This document shows positions 17,037 through 24,383 of a stretch of DNA of 64,000 nucleotides, piece after piece. Each line of letters opens with the position of its first letter. The stretch's first letter is position 1. The notes under the pieces are model-generated. The model was not told where the DNA came from and did not search any database. It was given only the letters and a program-made list of their open reading frames with translations. Position numbers and translations under genes: made by a program. Source of the stretch: Bacillota bacterium (lineage in GTDB: Bacteria; Bacillota; Clostridia; Christensenellales; SZUA-584); NCBI GenBank assembly GCA_023428025.1, contig JAEYZN010000028.1, positions 101,426 to 165,425 of the forward strand. The letters run 5' to 3'.

Positions 17037-17819
17037 ATGGAAGACAAAAGGATTGCGGTGTTGATCGATGCGGATAACGTATCAGACAAGTACGTCAAGC
17101 CGATACTGGACGAGATAGCGAACCACGGCACACCCACCTACAAACGCATATACGGCGACTGGACGAAGCCGCAGCTGGCCTCGTGGAAGAGCGTGCTGCT
17201 GTCCAACTCGATCACGCCTATCCAGCAGTACAGCTACACCACCGGCAAGAACTCGACGGATGCCGCGCTGATCATCGATGCGATGGACATCCTGTACTCG
17301 GGTAACGTGGAGGGCTTTTGCATCGTGTCCAGCGACAGCGACTTTACGCGTCTGGTGGCGCGTCTGCGCGAATCGGGCATGTATGTGATCGGCATGGGTG
17401 AGAAGAAGACGCCGACGCCCTTTATCGCGGCGTGCGAGATATTCAAGTATCTGGAGGTGCTCTCCACACCCGCACCGCCCGCCAAGGAGGAAGCGCCGAC
17501 CAACGGCGGCACAAAACAGCCACAGCCCGCCAAGGAGGGCATGGCCAGCCGCGAGGAGATCATCGAAGCGCTCAAGGTGATCATCACTGAGAGCTCGGAC
17601 GAGGACGGCTGGGCGTATCTCGGGCAGGTGGGCAAGCTGCTGAACAAGCGTTACCCGGATTTTGACACGCGCAACTACGGATTCTCGAAGCTGACGCCGT
17701 TCGTATCGTCGCTTAAGCAGTTCGAGATCCAGACCCGCAAGACGAGCAGCCCCAACAACTCGCACAAATACGTGCGGATCAAGGAAACCAAGCAGAAGAG
17801 CGGCACAAACGGCGGCTGA
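17037..17819 (+). CDS. NYN-domain (PIN-like) nuclease with C-terminal LOTUS/OST-HTH domain
   Basis: 260 residues. Residues 1-140 form an NYN domain: RIAVLIDADNVSDKY (acidic DxD), NSTDAALIIDAMDILY and FCIVSSDSDFTRLVARLRE give the acidic metal-binding triad of PIN-like RNases; then GMGEKKTPTPF. A low-complexity Pro/Ala/Lys linker (about 143-170) leads to a LOTUS domain (about 174-245; REEIIEALKVIITE, GWAYLGQVGKLLNKRYPDFD). LabA-like bacterial proteins of this build are thought to bind or cut RNA. AGGAGA ribosome site and its own promoter. Target unknown. Confidence 0.9.
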   Translation: MEDKRIAVLIDADNVSDKYVKPILDEIANHGTPTYKRIYGDWTKPQLASWKSVLLSNSITPIQQYSYTTGKNSTDAALIIDAMDILYSGNVEGFCIVSSDSDFTRLVARLRESGMYVIGMGEKKTPTPFIAACEIFKYLEVLSTPAPPAKEEAPTNGGTKQPQPAKEGMASREEIIEALKVIITESSDEDGWAYLGQVGKLLNKRYPDFDTRNYGFSKLTPFVSSLKQFEIQTRKTSSPNNSHKYVRIKETKQKSGTNGG

Positions 17820-17871
17820 TTGTACTGTCAGAATAAAAGTTATTAAAAGATACCAGAGAATGTATCATAGT

Positions 17872-17897
17872 AAAGGAGTATCGGGAGATACTCCTTT
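17872..17897. terminator. bidirectional terminator-like hairpin between convergent genes
   Basis: Perfect 11-bp stem AAAGGAGTATC (17872-17882) / GATACTCCTTT (17887-17897) with a GGGA loop. It stands between the NYN-LOTUS gene (plus) and the Cys/Gly-rich gene (minus), and can serve both. Confidence 0.75.
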
Positions 17898-17923
17898 GTG
17901 GTCATATATAGATATGGAAGCTT

Positions 17924-18187
17924 TCAGCAGCGGCTCCACCAACTGTTCCAGCCTCGGCCGCCGCCGCCCAGTTCACAGCCGCATCCACGGCAGCGACCGG
18001 GTCCGAAGTTTCCTGGGCCGCCTCCCCAGCCGCCTCCCCAGTTACAGTTGTTGCCCCAGCCAAAGCCATTTCCGCAGCCGCCTCCCCAGCCGCAGCCACA
18101 GTTATCGAAACAGCCGCAGTTGTTCCAGCCGCCACGGCAGCAGCAAAGATAAAGAAGGAGCGGGAGACAATCGTTATTTGCAAACAT
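17924..18187 (-). CDS. small Cys/Gly/Trp/Asn-rich protein of unknown function
   Basis: 87 residues. After a short hydrophobic start (MFANNDCLPLLLYLCCC) almost the whole protein consists of Cys, Gly, Trp and Asn: NNCGCFDNCGCGWGGGCG, then NNCNWGGGWGGGPG, ending in a Cys. About a dozen cysteines occur. I accept it as a gene because GAGGTGG precedes the ATG at a good distance, it ends next to a terminator hairpin, and the composition is too biased to be an antisense artefact. Many spore formers carry short Cys/Gly-rich proteins in coats or envelopes; that role is inference only. Not assignable to a named family. Confidence 0.6.
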   Translation of the reverse strand: MFANNDCLPLLLYLCCCRGGWNNCGCFDNCGCGWGGGCGNGFGWGNNCNWGGGWGGGPGNFGPGRCRGCGCELGGGGRGWNSWWSRC

Positions 18188-18270
18188 ATATTTTCACCAC
18201 CTCTAAGCGCGAAGCTTAATTTAGACTATTCATAATAAAAAAAAATGTGAGAAGTCAGGCCAAAACTATA

Positions 18271-18323
18271 TTGCATTGTTCAGTAGTTTGTGCTATAGTC
18301 TATCTACTGAACAAAATACAGTA
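18271..18323 (+). promoter_or_regulatory. PadR operon promoter with overlapping TACTG/CAGTA operator
   Basis: TTGCAT (18271-18276), 17 bp, TATAGT (18294-18299). GTTCAGTAG (18278-18286) and CTACTGAAC (18304-18312) are a perfect 9-bp inverted repeat spanning the -10, and TACTG (18305-18309) / CAGTA (18319-18323) form a second dyad. PadR repressors are known to autoregulate through such TACTG-type dyads; here the site covers the promoter. Confidence 0.75.
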
Positions 18324-18349
18324 GTAGACAATGATCAGAAAGGGTGGAA

Positions 18350-18667
18350 ATGAACGCGCAGTTTAAAAAAGGCGTGCTGGAGCTTTGCGTACTTTGTTAC
18401 CTGGCCCGGCGGGACGCATACGGATATGAGCTGGCGGAGAAGATTTCCTCACGCATTGAGATCGCCGAGGGCACGCTTTATCCGCTGTTGCGCAAGCTGA
18501 AAAGCGATGGGCTATGCGAAACATATCTGTCGGACGAATCCGGCGGGCCACCGCGCAAATACTACCGTTTGACGGAAAAAGGGCGGGAGGCCGGAAGCAA
18601 GCTTCGGCAGGAATGGGAGAGCTTTGCGCACAATGTGGCGCTGTTTATGGAGGGCGACGATGAATGA
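18350..18667 (+). CDS. PadR-family transcriptional regulator
   Basis: 105 residues from ATG 18350; a GTG at 18344 is in frame but lies inside the GGGTGG ribosome site. Winged-helix PadR signature: FKKGVLELCVLCYLARRDAYGYEL, EGTLYPLLRKLKSDGLCETY and RKYYRLTEKGRE. PadR proteins of this short class repress membrane-associated or envelope-stress operons. It overlaps the next gene (HAAS/DUF1700) by 8 bp, the classic PadR-HAAS-DUF4097 arrangement. A strong dyad operator overlaps its own promoter. Confidence 0.93.
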   Translation: MNAQFKKGVLELCVLCYLARRDAYGYELAEKISSRIEIAEGTLYPLLRKLKSDGLCETYLSDESGGPPRKYYRLTEKGREAGSKLRQEWESFAHNVALFMEGDDE

Positions 18668-19226
18668 ATTTTTAACGCAGCTTGAGAAGAGTCTCAGGCA
18701 CATGAGCGCCGAAGAGAAGCAGGATATATTGCAGGATTACCGTGAGCACTTCGAGATCGGTCTGGCGTCCGGCAAGACGGAGGAGCAGATCGCAAAAGCG
18801 CTGGGCGAGCCGGAACAGCTGGCGAAAATGTTCTCGGCAATGGGCGCAGCCGGGAGGGCGCATGAATCCCGTGGCGTTAAGGCTTCGATAAGGATGATCG
18901 GTGCGTTTTTAAGCTTCAAAGTGGGCGGCGGGATTTTGGCGGCCATGCTATACTTCGCCTGCCTGTCGGTGATGGTGTCGCTGTATGCGGGAGCTGCAAG
19001 TGTGGTGCTGGCGGGCGCGGGTTCTCTCGCAGTGATGACCGGTGAGATTATCAAGGGATATCCGATGTGGGCGGTGACGGCGTTCTTCGCGGCCCTGATG
19101 CTGGGGTCGGCGGGTATGCTGTTCTGCAAAGGACTGGTGAAACTGTGGCGCAAGCTGTTTGGCGCGTTGCCGCTGCTGGTGAAGCGCATGATGCAGAGAA
19201 GCGCGGGAAAGAAGGCAATCATATGA
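18660..19226 (+). CDS. HAAS (DUF1700)-type membrane protein
   Basis: 188 residues; ATG 18660 overlaps the padR stop. N-terminal soluble HAAS domain (MNEFLTQLEKSLRHMSAEEKQDILQDY, HFEIGLASGKTEEQIAKALGEP) followed by about three hydrophobic segments (roughly residues 80-105, 107-125 and 135-160) and a basic tail. HAAS proteins are paired with PadR regulators and putative adhesin (DUF4097) proteins in Bacillota and are thought to take part in envelope signalling. Overlaps the following gene by four bases, so translation is coupled. Confidence 0.88.
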   Translation: MNEFLTQLEKSLRHMSAEEKQDILQDYREHFEIGLASGKTEEQIAKALGEPEQLAKMFSAMGAAGRAHESRGVKASIRMIGAFLSFKVGGGILAAMLYFACLSVMVSLYAGAASVVLAGAGSLAVMTGEIIKGYPMWAVTAFFAALMLGSAGMLFCKGLVKLWRKLFGALPLLVKRMMQRSAGKKAII

Positions 19227-19633
19227 AAAAATCGACGAAGCTGTTTATCATATTGCTGATCGTGGGTACGGTGGGCCTGGCCGCAATGCTGGGCGCCACT
19301 ATCGGTACGGGGATGATGTACTCGCGGGAAACGTCACAGACTTATGTGTTCGATGCAGCGCCGGACGCGGTCAGTCTGGAGACGGTACAGGCGCAGGTGA
19401 CGCTGGTCCCGTCAGAGGAATGCCGTGTGGAGGCCTATGTGAAAGCATGGCGGCCCGACGAGATCGACATGAGCGATGTGCTGGACGTCAGCATGGAAGA
19501 CGGCGATCTCACCATAAAAGAAAAACCGTTTGCCGCTGATTTTCTGGGGTTTTTCCCGCAGCCCTATGAGATGAAGCTGACGATATACACGCCACAGCCT
19601 GTGCTGGACGCGCTGGAAGGAGAACTAAAATGA
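19223..19633 (+). CDS. short membrane-anchored DUF4097-like protein
   Basis: 136 residues: one N-terminal transmembrane helix (about 6-28), then a beta-rich extracellular part with VSLETVQAQVTLVP and MEDGDLTIKEKP, which resembles the start of DUF4097 putative adhesins that follow PadR/HAAS genes. Typical DUF4097 proteins are longer with many repeated strands; this one stops after one repeat (ends VLDALEGELK), directly before the next gene's start. It may be a shortened or decayed version. Overlaps the SDR gene by four bases. Confidence 0.7.
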   Translation: MKKSTKLFIILLIVGTVGLAAMLGATIGTGMMYSRETSQTYVFDAAPDAVSLETVQAQVTLVPSEECRVEAYVKAWRPDEIDMSDVLDVSMEDGDLTIKEKPFAADFLGFFPQPYEMKLTIYTPQPVLDALEGELK

Positions 19634-20475
19634 AGACAGTGGTGATCACGGGCGCGACCTCGGGCATCGGCTTCGAATCGGCCCGGGCCGTCGCGGCGCA
19701 GGGGATGCGCGTGATCGGCGTGGGCCGATCTCCCGAGAAGTGTGATAAAGCGAAGGCGGAATTGATCAGCGCGCTGCCGGACGCGCAGGTGGACTATGTC
19801 TGTGGTGACCTGTCCAAGCAGAGCGACGTGCATCAGGTGGCGGACGCCATTATCGGGATGCTGGGTGACGACGGGCTATGGGCGCTGGTCAACAACGCGG
19901 GCGGTGTGCGCAACTGGTATACCACCACGGCGGACGGCTATGAGCTGCAGTTCGCGCTCAACCATCTGGCCGGGTTCCTGCTGACGCACAGGTTATGGCC
20001 TTATCTTAAGAAGGCGGGCGGGCGTGTGATGATGACGGGCAGCAATTCGCACAAGATGATGCGCATGCACTGGGGCGACGTGATGTATAAGCGGCACTAC
20101 AGCTGCCTGATGGCCTACAAGCAATCCAAGCTGTGCAACATGCTGTTCGCGGCGGAGCTGAACAGGCGGCAAAGCGCGGTGAAGGCCTACGTGGTGGACC
20201 CCGGCCTGGTCAATACCGGGATCGGCAGCAAGGACACGGGCGGCATTGTGGGCGCGTTCTGGAACCTGAGACGCAAGAAAGGCGTTGAGCCTGAAGTGCC
20301 CGCGCAGACGTACGCGTACCTGTGCAGCCGTCAGCCAGCGCCGGAAGGGCTGTATTATCACGGTTGCCGCCCGGCGGCATACAGCAAAAGAGCGGACGAC
20401 GCGGCGGACGCGAAGAGGCTGTTCGAGTTGTCCGAGCAGCTTTGCGGAATGAAATTCGGAGGTGAAGAGATATGA
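19630..20475 (+). CDS. short-chain dehydrogenase/reductase (SDR)
   Basis: 281 residues, classical SDR: cofactor loop TGATSGIGFESARAVA, LVNNAGGV, and a catalytic region with TGSNSHK then YKQSKLCN (YxxxK; the first motif supplies Ser). The size and the MAYKQSKLCNMLFA pattern resemble retinol-dehydrogenase/protochlorophyllide-reductase-like SDRs. AAGGAG lies just before the ATG. Part of the PadR operon, followed with a four-base overlap by a second SDR. Substrate unknown. Confidence 0.9.
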   Translation: MKTVVITGATSGIGFESARAVAAQGMRVIGVGRSPEKCDKAKAELISALPDAQVDYVCGDLSKQSDVHQVADAIIGMLGDDGLWALVNNAGGVRNWYTTTADGYELQFALNHLAGFLLTHRLWPYLKKAGGRVMMTGSNSHKMMRMHWGDVMYKRHYSCLMAYKQSKLCNMLFAAELNRRQSAVKAYVVDPGLVNTGIGSKDTGGIVGAFWNLRRKKGVEPEVPAQTYAYLCSRQPAPEGLYYHGCRPAAYSKRADDAADAKRLFELSEQLCGMKFGGEEI

Positions 20476-21272
20476 TGGTGCTGATCACAGGGGCGTGCGG
20501 CGGGCTGGGACGCGCGATGGCGTCCGAATGTGCGCGAAGGGGATTCGCGCTGTTTCTGACGGATATATCCGCGCAAGGTCTGGATTCCATCCGTCTGGGA
20601 CTGGAGCGGCAGTATGGCGCAACGGTGCACACGCATGTGTGCGACATCACGGACGCGGACCAGACGGCCGGGATGTTTGAGAGGATTGGAGGCATGGAGA
20701 AAAGGCCGAACATGCTGCTCAACATCGCGGGGATTGACCACGAGGGCGGCTTCACGATGCAGCCGGGCGAGCGGATCGCCGACATCGTGCGGCTGAACAT
20801 CGAGGCGACGCTGCGCGTGACGCACGCGGCGCTGTCCGTCCGCAAAAAGGCGGAGAAGTTCTACATCGTCAACGTCTCCAGCCTGGCTTCGCTGTATCCG
20901 ATACCGCTCAAGGCCACGTACGCGGCGTCCAAACGATTCCTGCTGGATTTCTCCATCGCGCTGGGGCAGGAGCTGAAATATGAAAACGTACGCGTGATGG
21001 CGCTATGCCCCGGAGGCCTGGCAACGACGCAGGAAGCGCTGCACGGCATCGCCGCGCAGGGGATATGGGGCAGCCTCACGACCAACGGGCTGGGGCTGGT
21101 GGCGCAGCGCACGATATCGCGTGTGATGGCCGGACGGCGTATCTACATTCCCGGCGTGATCAACCGCACGCTGAGTATATTCGGCTCAATGGTGCCACCG
21201 TCGCTGGTGGCGAGACTGTTGTATAAGCGGTGGCAGCAGGCCCAGCGGCAGTGGCTGACCACTTCGCTTTAG
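20472..21272 (+). CDS. short-chain dehydrogenase/reductase (SDR), second copy
   Basis: 266 residues with loop TGACGGLGRAMASECARRG, LLNIAGIDHEGGF, VNVSSLASLYPIP and YAASKRFL (YxxxK). The C-terminus is rich in basic residues (VARLLYKRWQQAQRQW) and may touch the membrane. Most like DltE/YqjQ-type SDRs of Bacillota. Co-transcribed and translationally coupled to the first SDR under PadR control. The pair could act on the same lipid or steroid-like ketone; this is inference. Confidence 0.88.
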   Translation: MMVLITGACGGLGRAMASECARRGFALFLTDISAQGLDSIRLGLERQYGATVHTHVCDITDADQTAGMFERIGGMEKRPNMLLNIAGIDHEGGFTMQPGERIADIVRLNIEATLRVTHAALSVRKKAEKFYIVNVSSLASLYPIPLKATYAASKRFLLDFSIALGQELKYENVRVMALCPGGLATTQEALHGIAAQGIWGSLTTNGLGLVAQRTISRVMAGRRIYIPGVINRTLSIFGSMVPPSLVARLLYKRWQQAQRQWLTTSL

Positions 21273-21293
21273 GCTCTGTCCCGCGCATGTCTA

Positions 21294-21322
21294 TTGCACG
21301 CCTGGTATTCATATTTTTATAG
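21294..21322 (+). promoter_or_regulatory. possible promoter of the acidic-tail gene
   Basis: TTGCAC (21294-21299), 17 bp, TTATAG (21317-21322), 28 bp before the start codon. Moderate match only. Confidence 0.45.
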
Positions 21323-21350
21323 GGACAATGCAAGTGACAGGTGAGAGCCG

Positions 21351-21659
21351 TTGAGCGATGACGACATACTGAAACGAAAAAACCTCACGTTCTATATCGG
21401 ATTGCAGAACGAGCCTTTGGGCGACGAGCCGAACATCAGTATATCGTTCGATATCAGCCTGCGTGTGTTCTGCATTGCCTTTGCGCTGTCCGAAAAGGAG
21501 AAGGGCTGGAAAGTTTGGAACGATCAGGAGGAAGACGACCAGGATGATAAGGACGTTAAGATCGACATCAAGACAGATGATGAAGACGAAGACATAACAA
21601 ATGATGACCGCGAGGCGGATAACAGTGACAACAACTCGGATAAACGGGATGATAAGTGA
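21351..21659 (+). CDS. hypothetical protein with strongly acidic C-terminus
   Basis: 102 residues from TTG 21351 (AGGTGAGAG upstream); no better start exists in frame. Residues 1-55 are an ordinary mix (LTFYIGLQNEPLGDEP, ISISFDISLRVFCIAFALSE); the last 45 are nearly all Asp, Glu, Asn and Lys. Such tails appear on metal-binding or disordered proteins. No family recognised. Followed by a terminator. Confidence 0.55.
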   Translation: MSDDDILKRKNLTFYIGLQNEPLGDEPNISISFDISLRVFCIAFALSEKEKGWKVWNDQEEDDQDDKDVKIDIKTDDEDEDITNDDREADNSDNNSDKRDDK

Positions 21660-21671
21660 TTTAACAGGTAT

Positions 21672-21700
21672 TAAAAGCGCGCCGTACAGACGCGCTTTTA
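21672..21700. terminator. bidirectional terminator
   Basis: TAAAAGCGCG (21672-21681) pairs with CGCGCTTTTA (21691-21700); A- and T-flanked, so it works in both directions, for the acidic-tail gene and for the convergent CotF-like gene. Confidence 0.85.
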
Positions 21701-21710
21701 TCGCTGCAAA

Positions 21711-22196
21711 TTAAGCCTGATACATGCCATGGCTGGCCATGTAGGCGTAGATGCCTTCGCCGTGCTCCTGCTCTTCCTTTTGAATGTGGTTGAGTACCTG
21801 ACGGACACCGGGATCGCGGAACTCGAATATCGCCGTGTTGTAGGTGGACGATACATACTTTTCTGTGGACAGCAGATCCTCACACATCACGGCGTCCGCC
21901 TGGGCAGATGGGCTTCCGGCCTGAATGGGCGGGAAGGCCTGGGCGTTTGGTTGGACTTGTGGCGATTGATTCTGCTGGCCGCCCTGCTGACCGCCTGTGG
22001 CGGGAAGCTGGCCCGCGAGTATCTGATTGAGCGAATCGAGATGCTGCTGCTCCTGCTGGCCCTGGGTTGTGAACAGCTGTTTGAGCTGGGCGTCCGAGGC
22101 CTGGCTGGCATAGCTGCTGTACTTTTTGATGCACAGCTCCTCGTGCTTCTTCTGGTCGTTCAGCAGTGACGTTTCCTTTTGGTTTAAACTGATCAT
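21711..22196 (-). CDS. CotF-like spore coat protein (ferritin-like helices)
   Basis: 161 residues from ATG 22196, preceded by AAGGAGGT; the longer frame to 22283 is not supported. Two helical blocks (LNQKETSLLNDQKKHEELCIKKY and CEDLLSTEKYVSSTYNTAIFEF, each split in the family's EExxH-like pattern, with QEQQHLDSLN and EEQEHGEGIY) flank a Gln/Pro/Ala-rich linker. This is the coat F family of spore formers. Its upstream region has CATATTGT (22239-22246, minus strand), a possible sporulation-sigma -10. Supports an endospore-forming host. Confidence 0.85.
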   Translation of the reverse strand: MISLNQKETSLLNDQKKHEELCIKKYSSYASQASDAQLKQLFTTQGQQEQQHLDSLNQILAGQLPATGGQQGGQQNQSPQVQPNAQAFPPIQAGSPSAQADAVMCEDLLSTEKYVSSTYNTAIFEFRDPGVRQVLNHIQKEEQEHGEGIYAYMASHGMYQA

Positions 22197-22502
22197 ATCA
22201 AATGACCTCCTTTTGATTATGGTTTGCGCGATGGCGCCACAATATGCGGAAACGCGAATAAAAAACAAAATTCGTACAGACAAAAAAGCTCGCTGTTGGC
22301 CGTTCTAGTTAGGCGGAGAGAAGGTACGAATGTGAGATATTTGTATGATGTGTATTGACACAAAAGTTATCCTTATCATATACTGATAAAAGTTCAGCAG
22401 GAATGCATTTCTTGATTGGGCGCAGGCCCGCAGATGAGATGAGATAAGACGAGATGTTATTCTTTGTGGACAAAAAATAGCATGAATAGAGGAGAAGAGA
22501 GC
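22197..22502. other. divergent intergenic region between cotF-like and trpB2 genes
   Basis: 306 bp. Left part has the cotF ribosome site and a possible sporulation -10 (22239-22246). Right part has the trpB2 promoter at 22355-22384. Nothing resembling a T-box or tryptophan attenuator is evident between the promoter and the trpB2 start. Confidence 0.6.
22355..22384 (+). promoter_or_regulatory. promoter of the trpB2 gene
   Basis: TTGACA (22355-22360), 18 bp, TATACT (22379-22384), about 118 bp before the ATG. Confidence 0.7.
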
Positions 22503-23867
22503 ATGAAGCCGATTCCCAACAGAATTTATTTATCTGAGGATGAACTGCCGAAGCAGTATTATAATATTGCTGCGGATATGCCAAACCCTCCGCTTCCTTA
22601 TTTAAACCCGATGACGCAGCAGCCCGCGCAGCCGGGCGATCTTGAGCCGCTTTTCGCCAAGGCGCTGATCGAGCAGGAGATGTCCACCGAGCGGTATATA
22701 GACATCCCCAAGGAAGTGCGGGACATCTACGCCACGTTCCGTCCATCGCCGCTGATCCGTGCATACCGGCTGGAGCAGGCGCTGGGCACACCGGCGAAGA
22801 TCTATTATAAATATGAAGGCAATAACCCTTCGGGCAGCCATAAGCTAAACAGTGCCATCCCCCAGGCGTTTTACAACAAGATAGAGGGCATCAAGCGCCT
22901 GTCCACCGAAACGGGCGCGGGCCAGTGGGGCAGCGCGTTGTCCATCGCGACCCAGATGTTCGGCCTTGAGTGCACCGTTTACATGGTGCGCGTGTCCTAC
23001 GACCAGAAGCCTTACCGCAAGACGCTGATGCAGACGTATGGCGCGAACGTCATCGCCAGCCCGTCGCCGCTGACCAACGCGGGCCGCTCGATACTGGCGA
23101 AGGACCCGGATTCCCTTGGCAGCCTCGGCATCGCGATATCCGAAGCGGTGGAAGACGCCGTCATGCGTGAAGACACGCACTACGCTTTGGGCAGCGTGCT
23201 CAATCACGTGATTCTGCACCAGACGGTGATCGGCCTGGAGGCCAAGAAGCAATTCGAAAAGATCGACGAGTATCCGGACATCGTGATCGGCTGCAACGGC
23301 GGCGGGTCCAACTTCTCCGGCTGCGCGTTCCCGTTCCTGCACGACAAGCTGAAAAACGGCGCCAGCACGGAATTTATCGCCATTGAACCGGCGGCCTGCC
23401 CCAAGCTGACCAAGGGCAAATTCGCCTATGATTTTGGCGACACGGCCAAGATGGCGCCCATCACGATGATGTATACGCTGGGGCATGACTTTATTCCGGC
23501 AGGCATCCATGCCGGCGGCCTGCGTTACCATGGCGACTCGGCGCTGCTGTCTCAGCTGTATCACGATGGCTTTGTGGGCGCGGCGGCGGTGAAGCAGACG
23601 GATGTGTTCAAGGCGGCGGTGCTGTTTGCCCGCAATGAGACCATACTGCCCGCGCCGGAATCGTCTCACGCCATTGCGTATGCCATCCAGAAAGCGCTGG
23701 AATGCAAGGAGACGGGCGAAGCCAAGACGATATTCTTCAACCTCTCGGGCCACGGCGATTTCGACCTGGCGGCATATGACGAGTATCTCACCGGCAAGCT
23801 GCAGGATTTTGAATATACCGACGACATGCTGGAGCAAGGGCTTTCCACGATACCGGTGATCGGCTGA
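22503..23867 (+). CDS. trpB2: tryptophan synthase beta-like protein, TrpB2 type
   Basis: 454 residues from ATG 22503 (GAGGAGAAG upstream); longer than ordinary TrpB (about 400), as expected for the TrpB2 class. PLP site [12 protein letters not shown] (Schiff-base lysine), [11 protein letters not shown], phosphate loop [10 protein letters not shown], and the extended N-terminal segment with [18 protein letters not shown]. It condenses indole with serine and usually works without TrpA, so it may salvage free indole. No other trp genes are near. Own promoter and terminator. Confidence 0.93.
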   Translation: MKPIPNRIYLSEDELPKQYYNIAADMPNPPLPYLNPMTQQPAQPGDLEPLFAKALIEQEMSTERYIDIPKEVRDIYATFRPSPLIRAYRLEQALGTPAKIYYKYEGNNPSGSHKLNSAIPQAFYNKIEGIKRLSTETGAGQWGSALSIATQMFGLECTVYMVRVSYDQKPYRKTLMQTYGANVIASPSPLTNAGRSILAKDPDSLGSLGIAISEAVEDAVMREDTHYALGSVLNHVILHQTVIGLEAKKQFEKIDEYPDIVIGCNGGGSNFSGCAFPFLHDKLKNGASTEFIAIEPAACPKLTKGKFAYDFGDTAKMAPITMMYTLGHDFIPAGIHAGGLRYHGDSALLSQLYHDGFVGAAAVKQTDVFKAAVLFARNETILPAPESSHAIAYAIQKALECKETGEAKTIFFNLSGHGDFDLAAYDEYLTGKLQDFEYTDDMLEQGLSTIPVIG

Positions 23868-23883
23868 AATATGGGACTTATCG

Positions 23884-23913
23884 AAGCGGTGGCAGCGATG
23901 CAGCCGCTTTTTT
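23884..23913 (+). terminator. terminator after trpB2
   Basis: AAGCGG (23884-23889) pairs with CCGCTT (23904-23909) and six T end at 23913. Confidence 0.7.
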
Positions 23914-23929
23914 AATGGCAGGGGAAATG

Positions 23930-23958
23930 TTGAGAACAAAGACGGCCTGAGGTAAGAT
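23930..23958 (+). promoter_or_regulatory. promoter of the cupin gene
   Basis: TTGAGA (23930-23935), 17 bp, TAAGAT (23953-23958), 29 bp before the ATG. Confidence 0.6.
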
Positions 23959-23987
23959 GATAGTACAATACAAAGGAGACAAAAGAA

Positions 23988-24320
23988 ATGGATCATTACA
24001 GCAAAGCGGCGGACAACGGTTATATTCAGGCGGCGGCGGGCATAAAGCGCAAGACGCTGATATATGGCGTGAATACGCTGATGACAGAGTTTGCGCTGGA
24101 GAAGGACGCCGACCTGCCGATGCACAGCCATCCGCAAGAACAGACGGGGTATCTGGTATCCGGGCATATGGTACTCAGCATCGGCGGCGTTGCGTACGAC
24201 ATACAGCCGGGGGATTCATGGCTGGTGCCGGGTGACGTGGTGCACGGGGCAAAGGTGCTGGAAGACTCGGTGGCTGTTGAGGTGTTCGCGCCGGTGCGGG
24301 AGGATTATCTGCCGAATTAA
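23988..24320 (+). CDS. small cupin-domain protein
   Basis: 110 residues forming one cupin barrel: MHSHPQEQTGYLVSGHMVLSIGG (motif 1 with His, His, Gln and a later His) and PGDSWLVPGDVVHGAKVLED (motif 2). The metal ligands are present. Such stand-alone cupins include sugar- or quercetin-type enzymes and pectin-degradation protein KdgF. AAAGGAG ribosome site. Alone between a terminator and a convergent gene, so no pathway can be assigned. Confidence 0.88.
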   Translation: MDHYSKAADNGYIQAAAGIKRKTLIYGVNTLMTEFALEKDADLPMHSHPQEQTGYLVSGHMVLSIGGVAYDIQPGDSWLVPGDVVHGAKVLEDSVAVEVFAPVREDYLPN

Positions 24321-24383
24321 AGACACGGTTTGGCAGCAGAAAACAAGAAGTGCCGGAGCACTGGCGCTTTTCTGACAAGCGGA

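Noticed and set aside
17898..18152. Plus-strand Pro/Gln/Ser-rich open frame with PQPPPQPQ repeats
   Set aside because: It is the complement of the Cys/Gly/Trp-rich gene, which has the better ribosome site and terminator.
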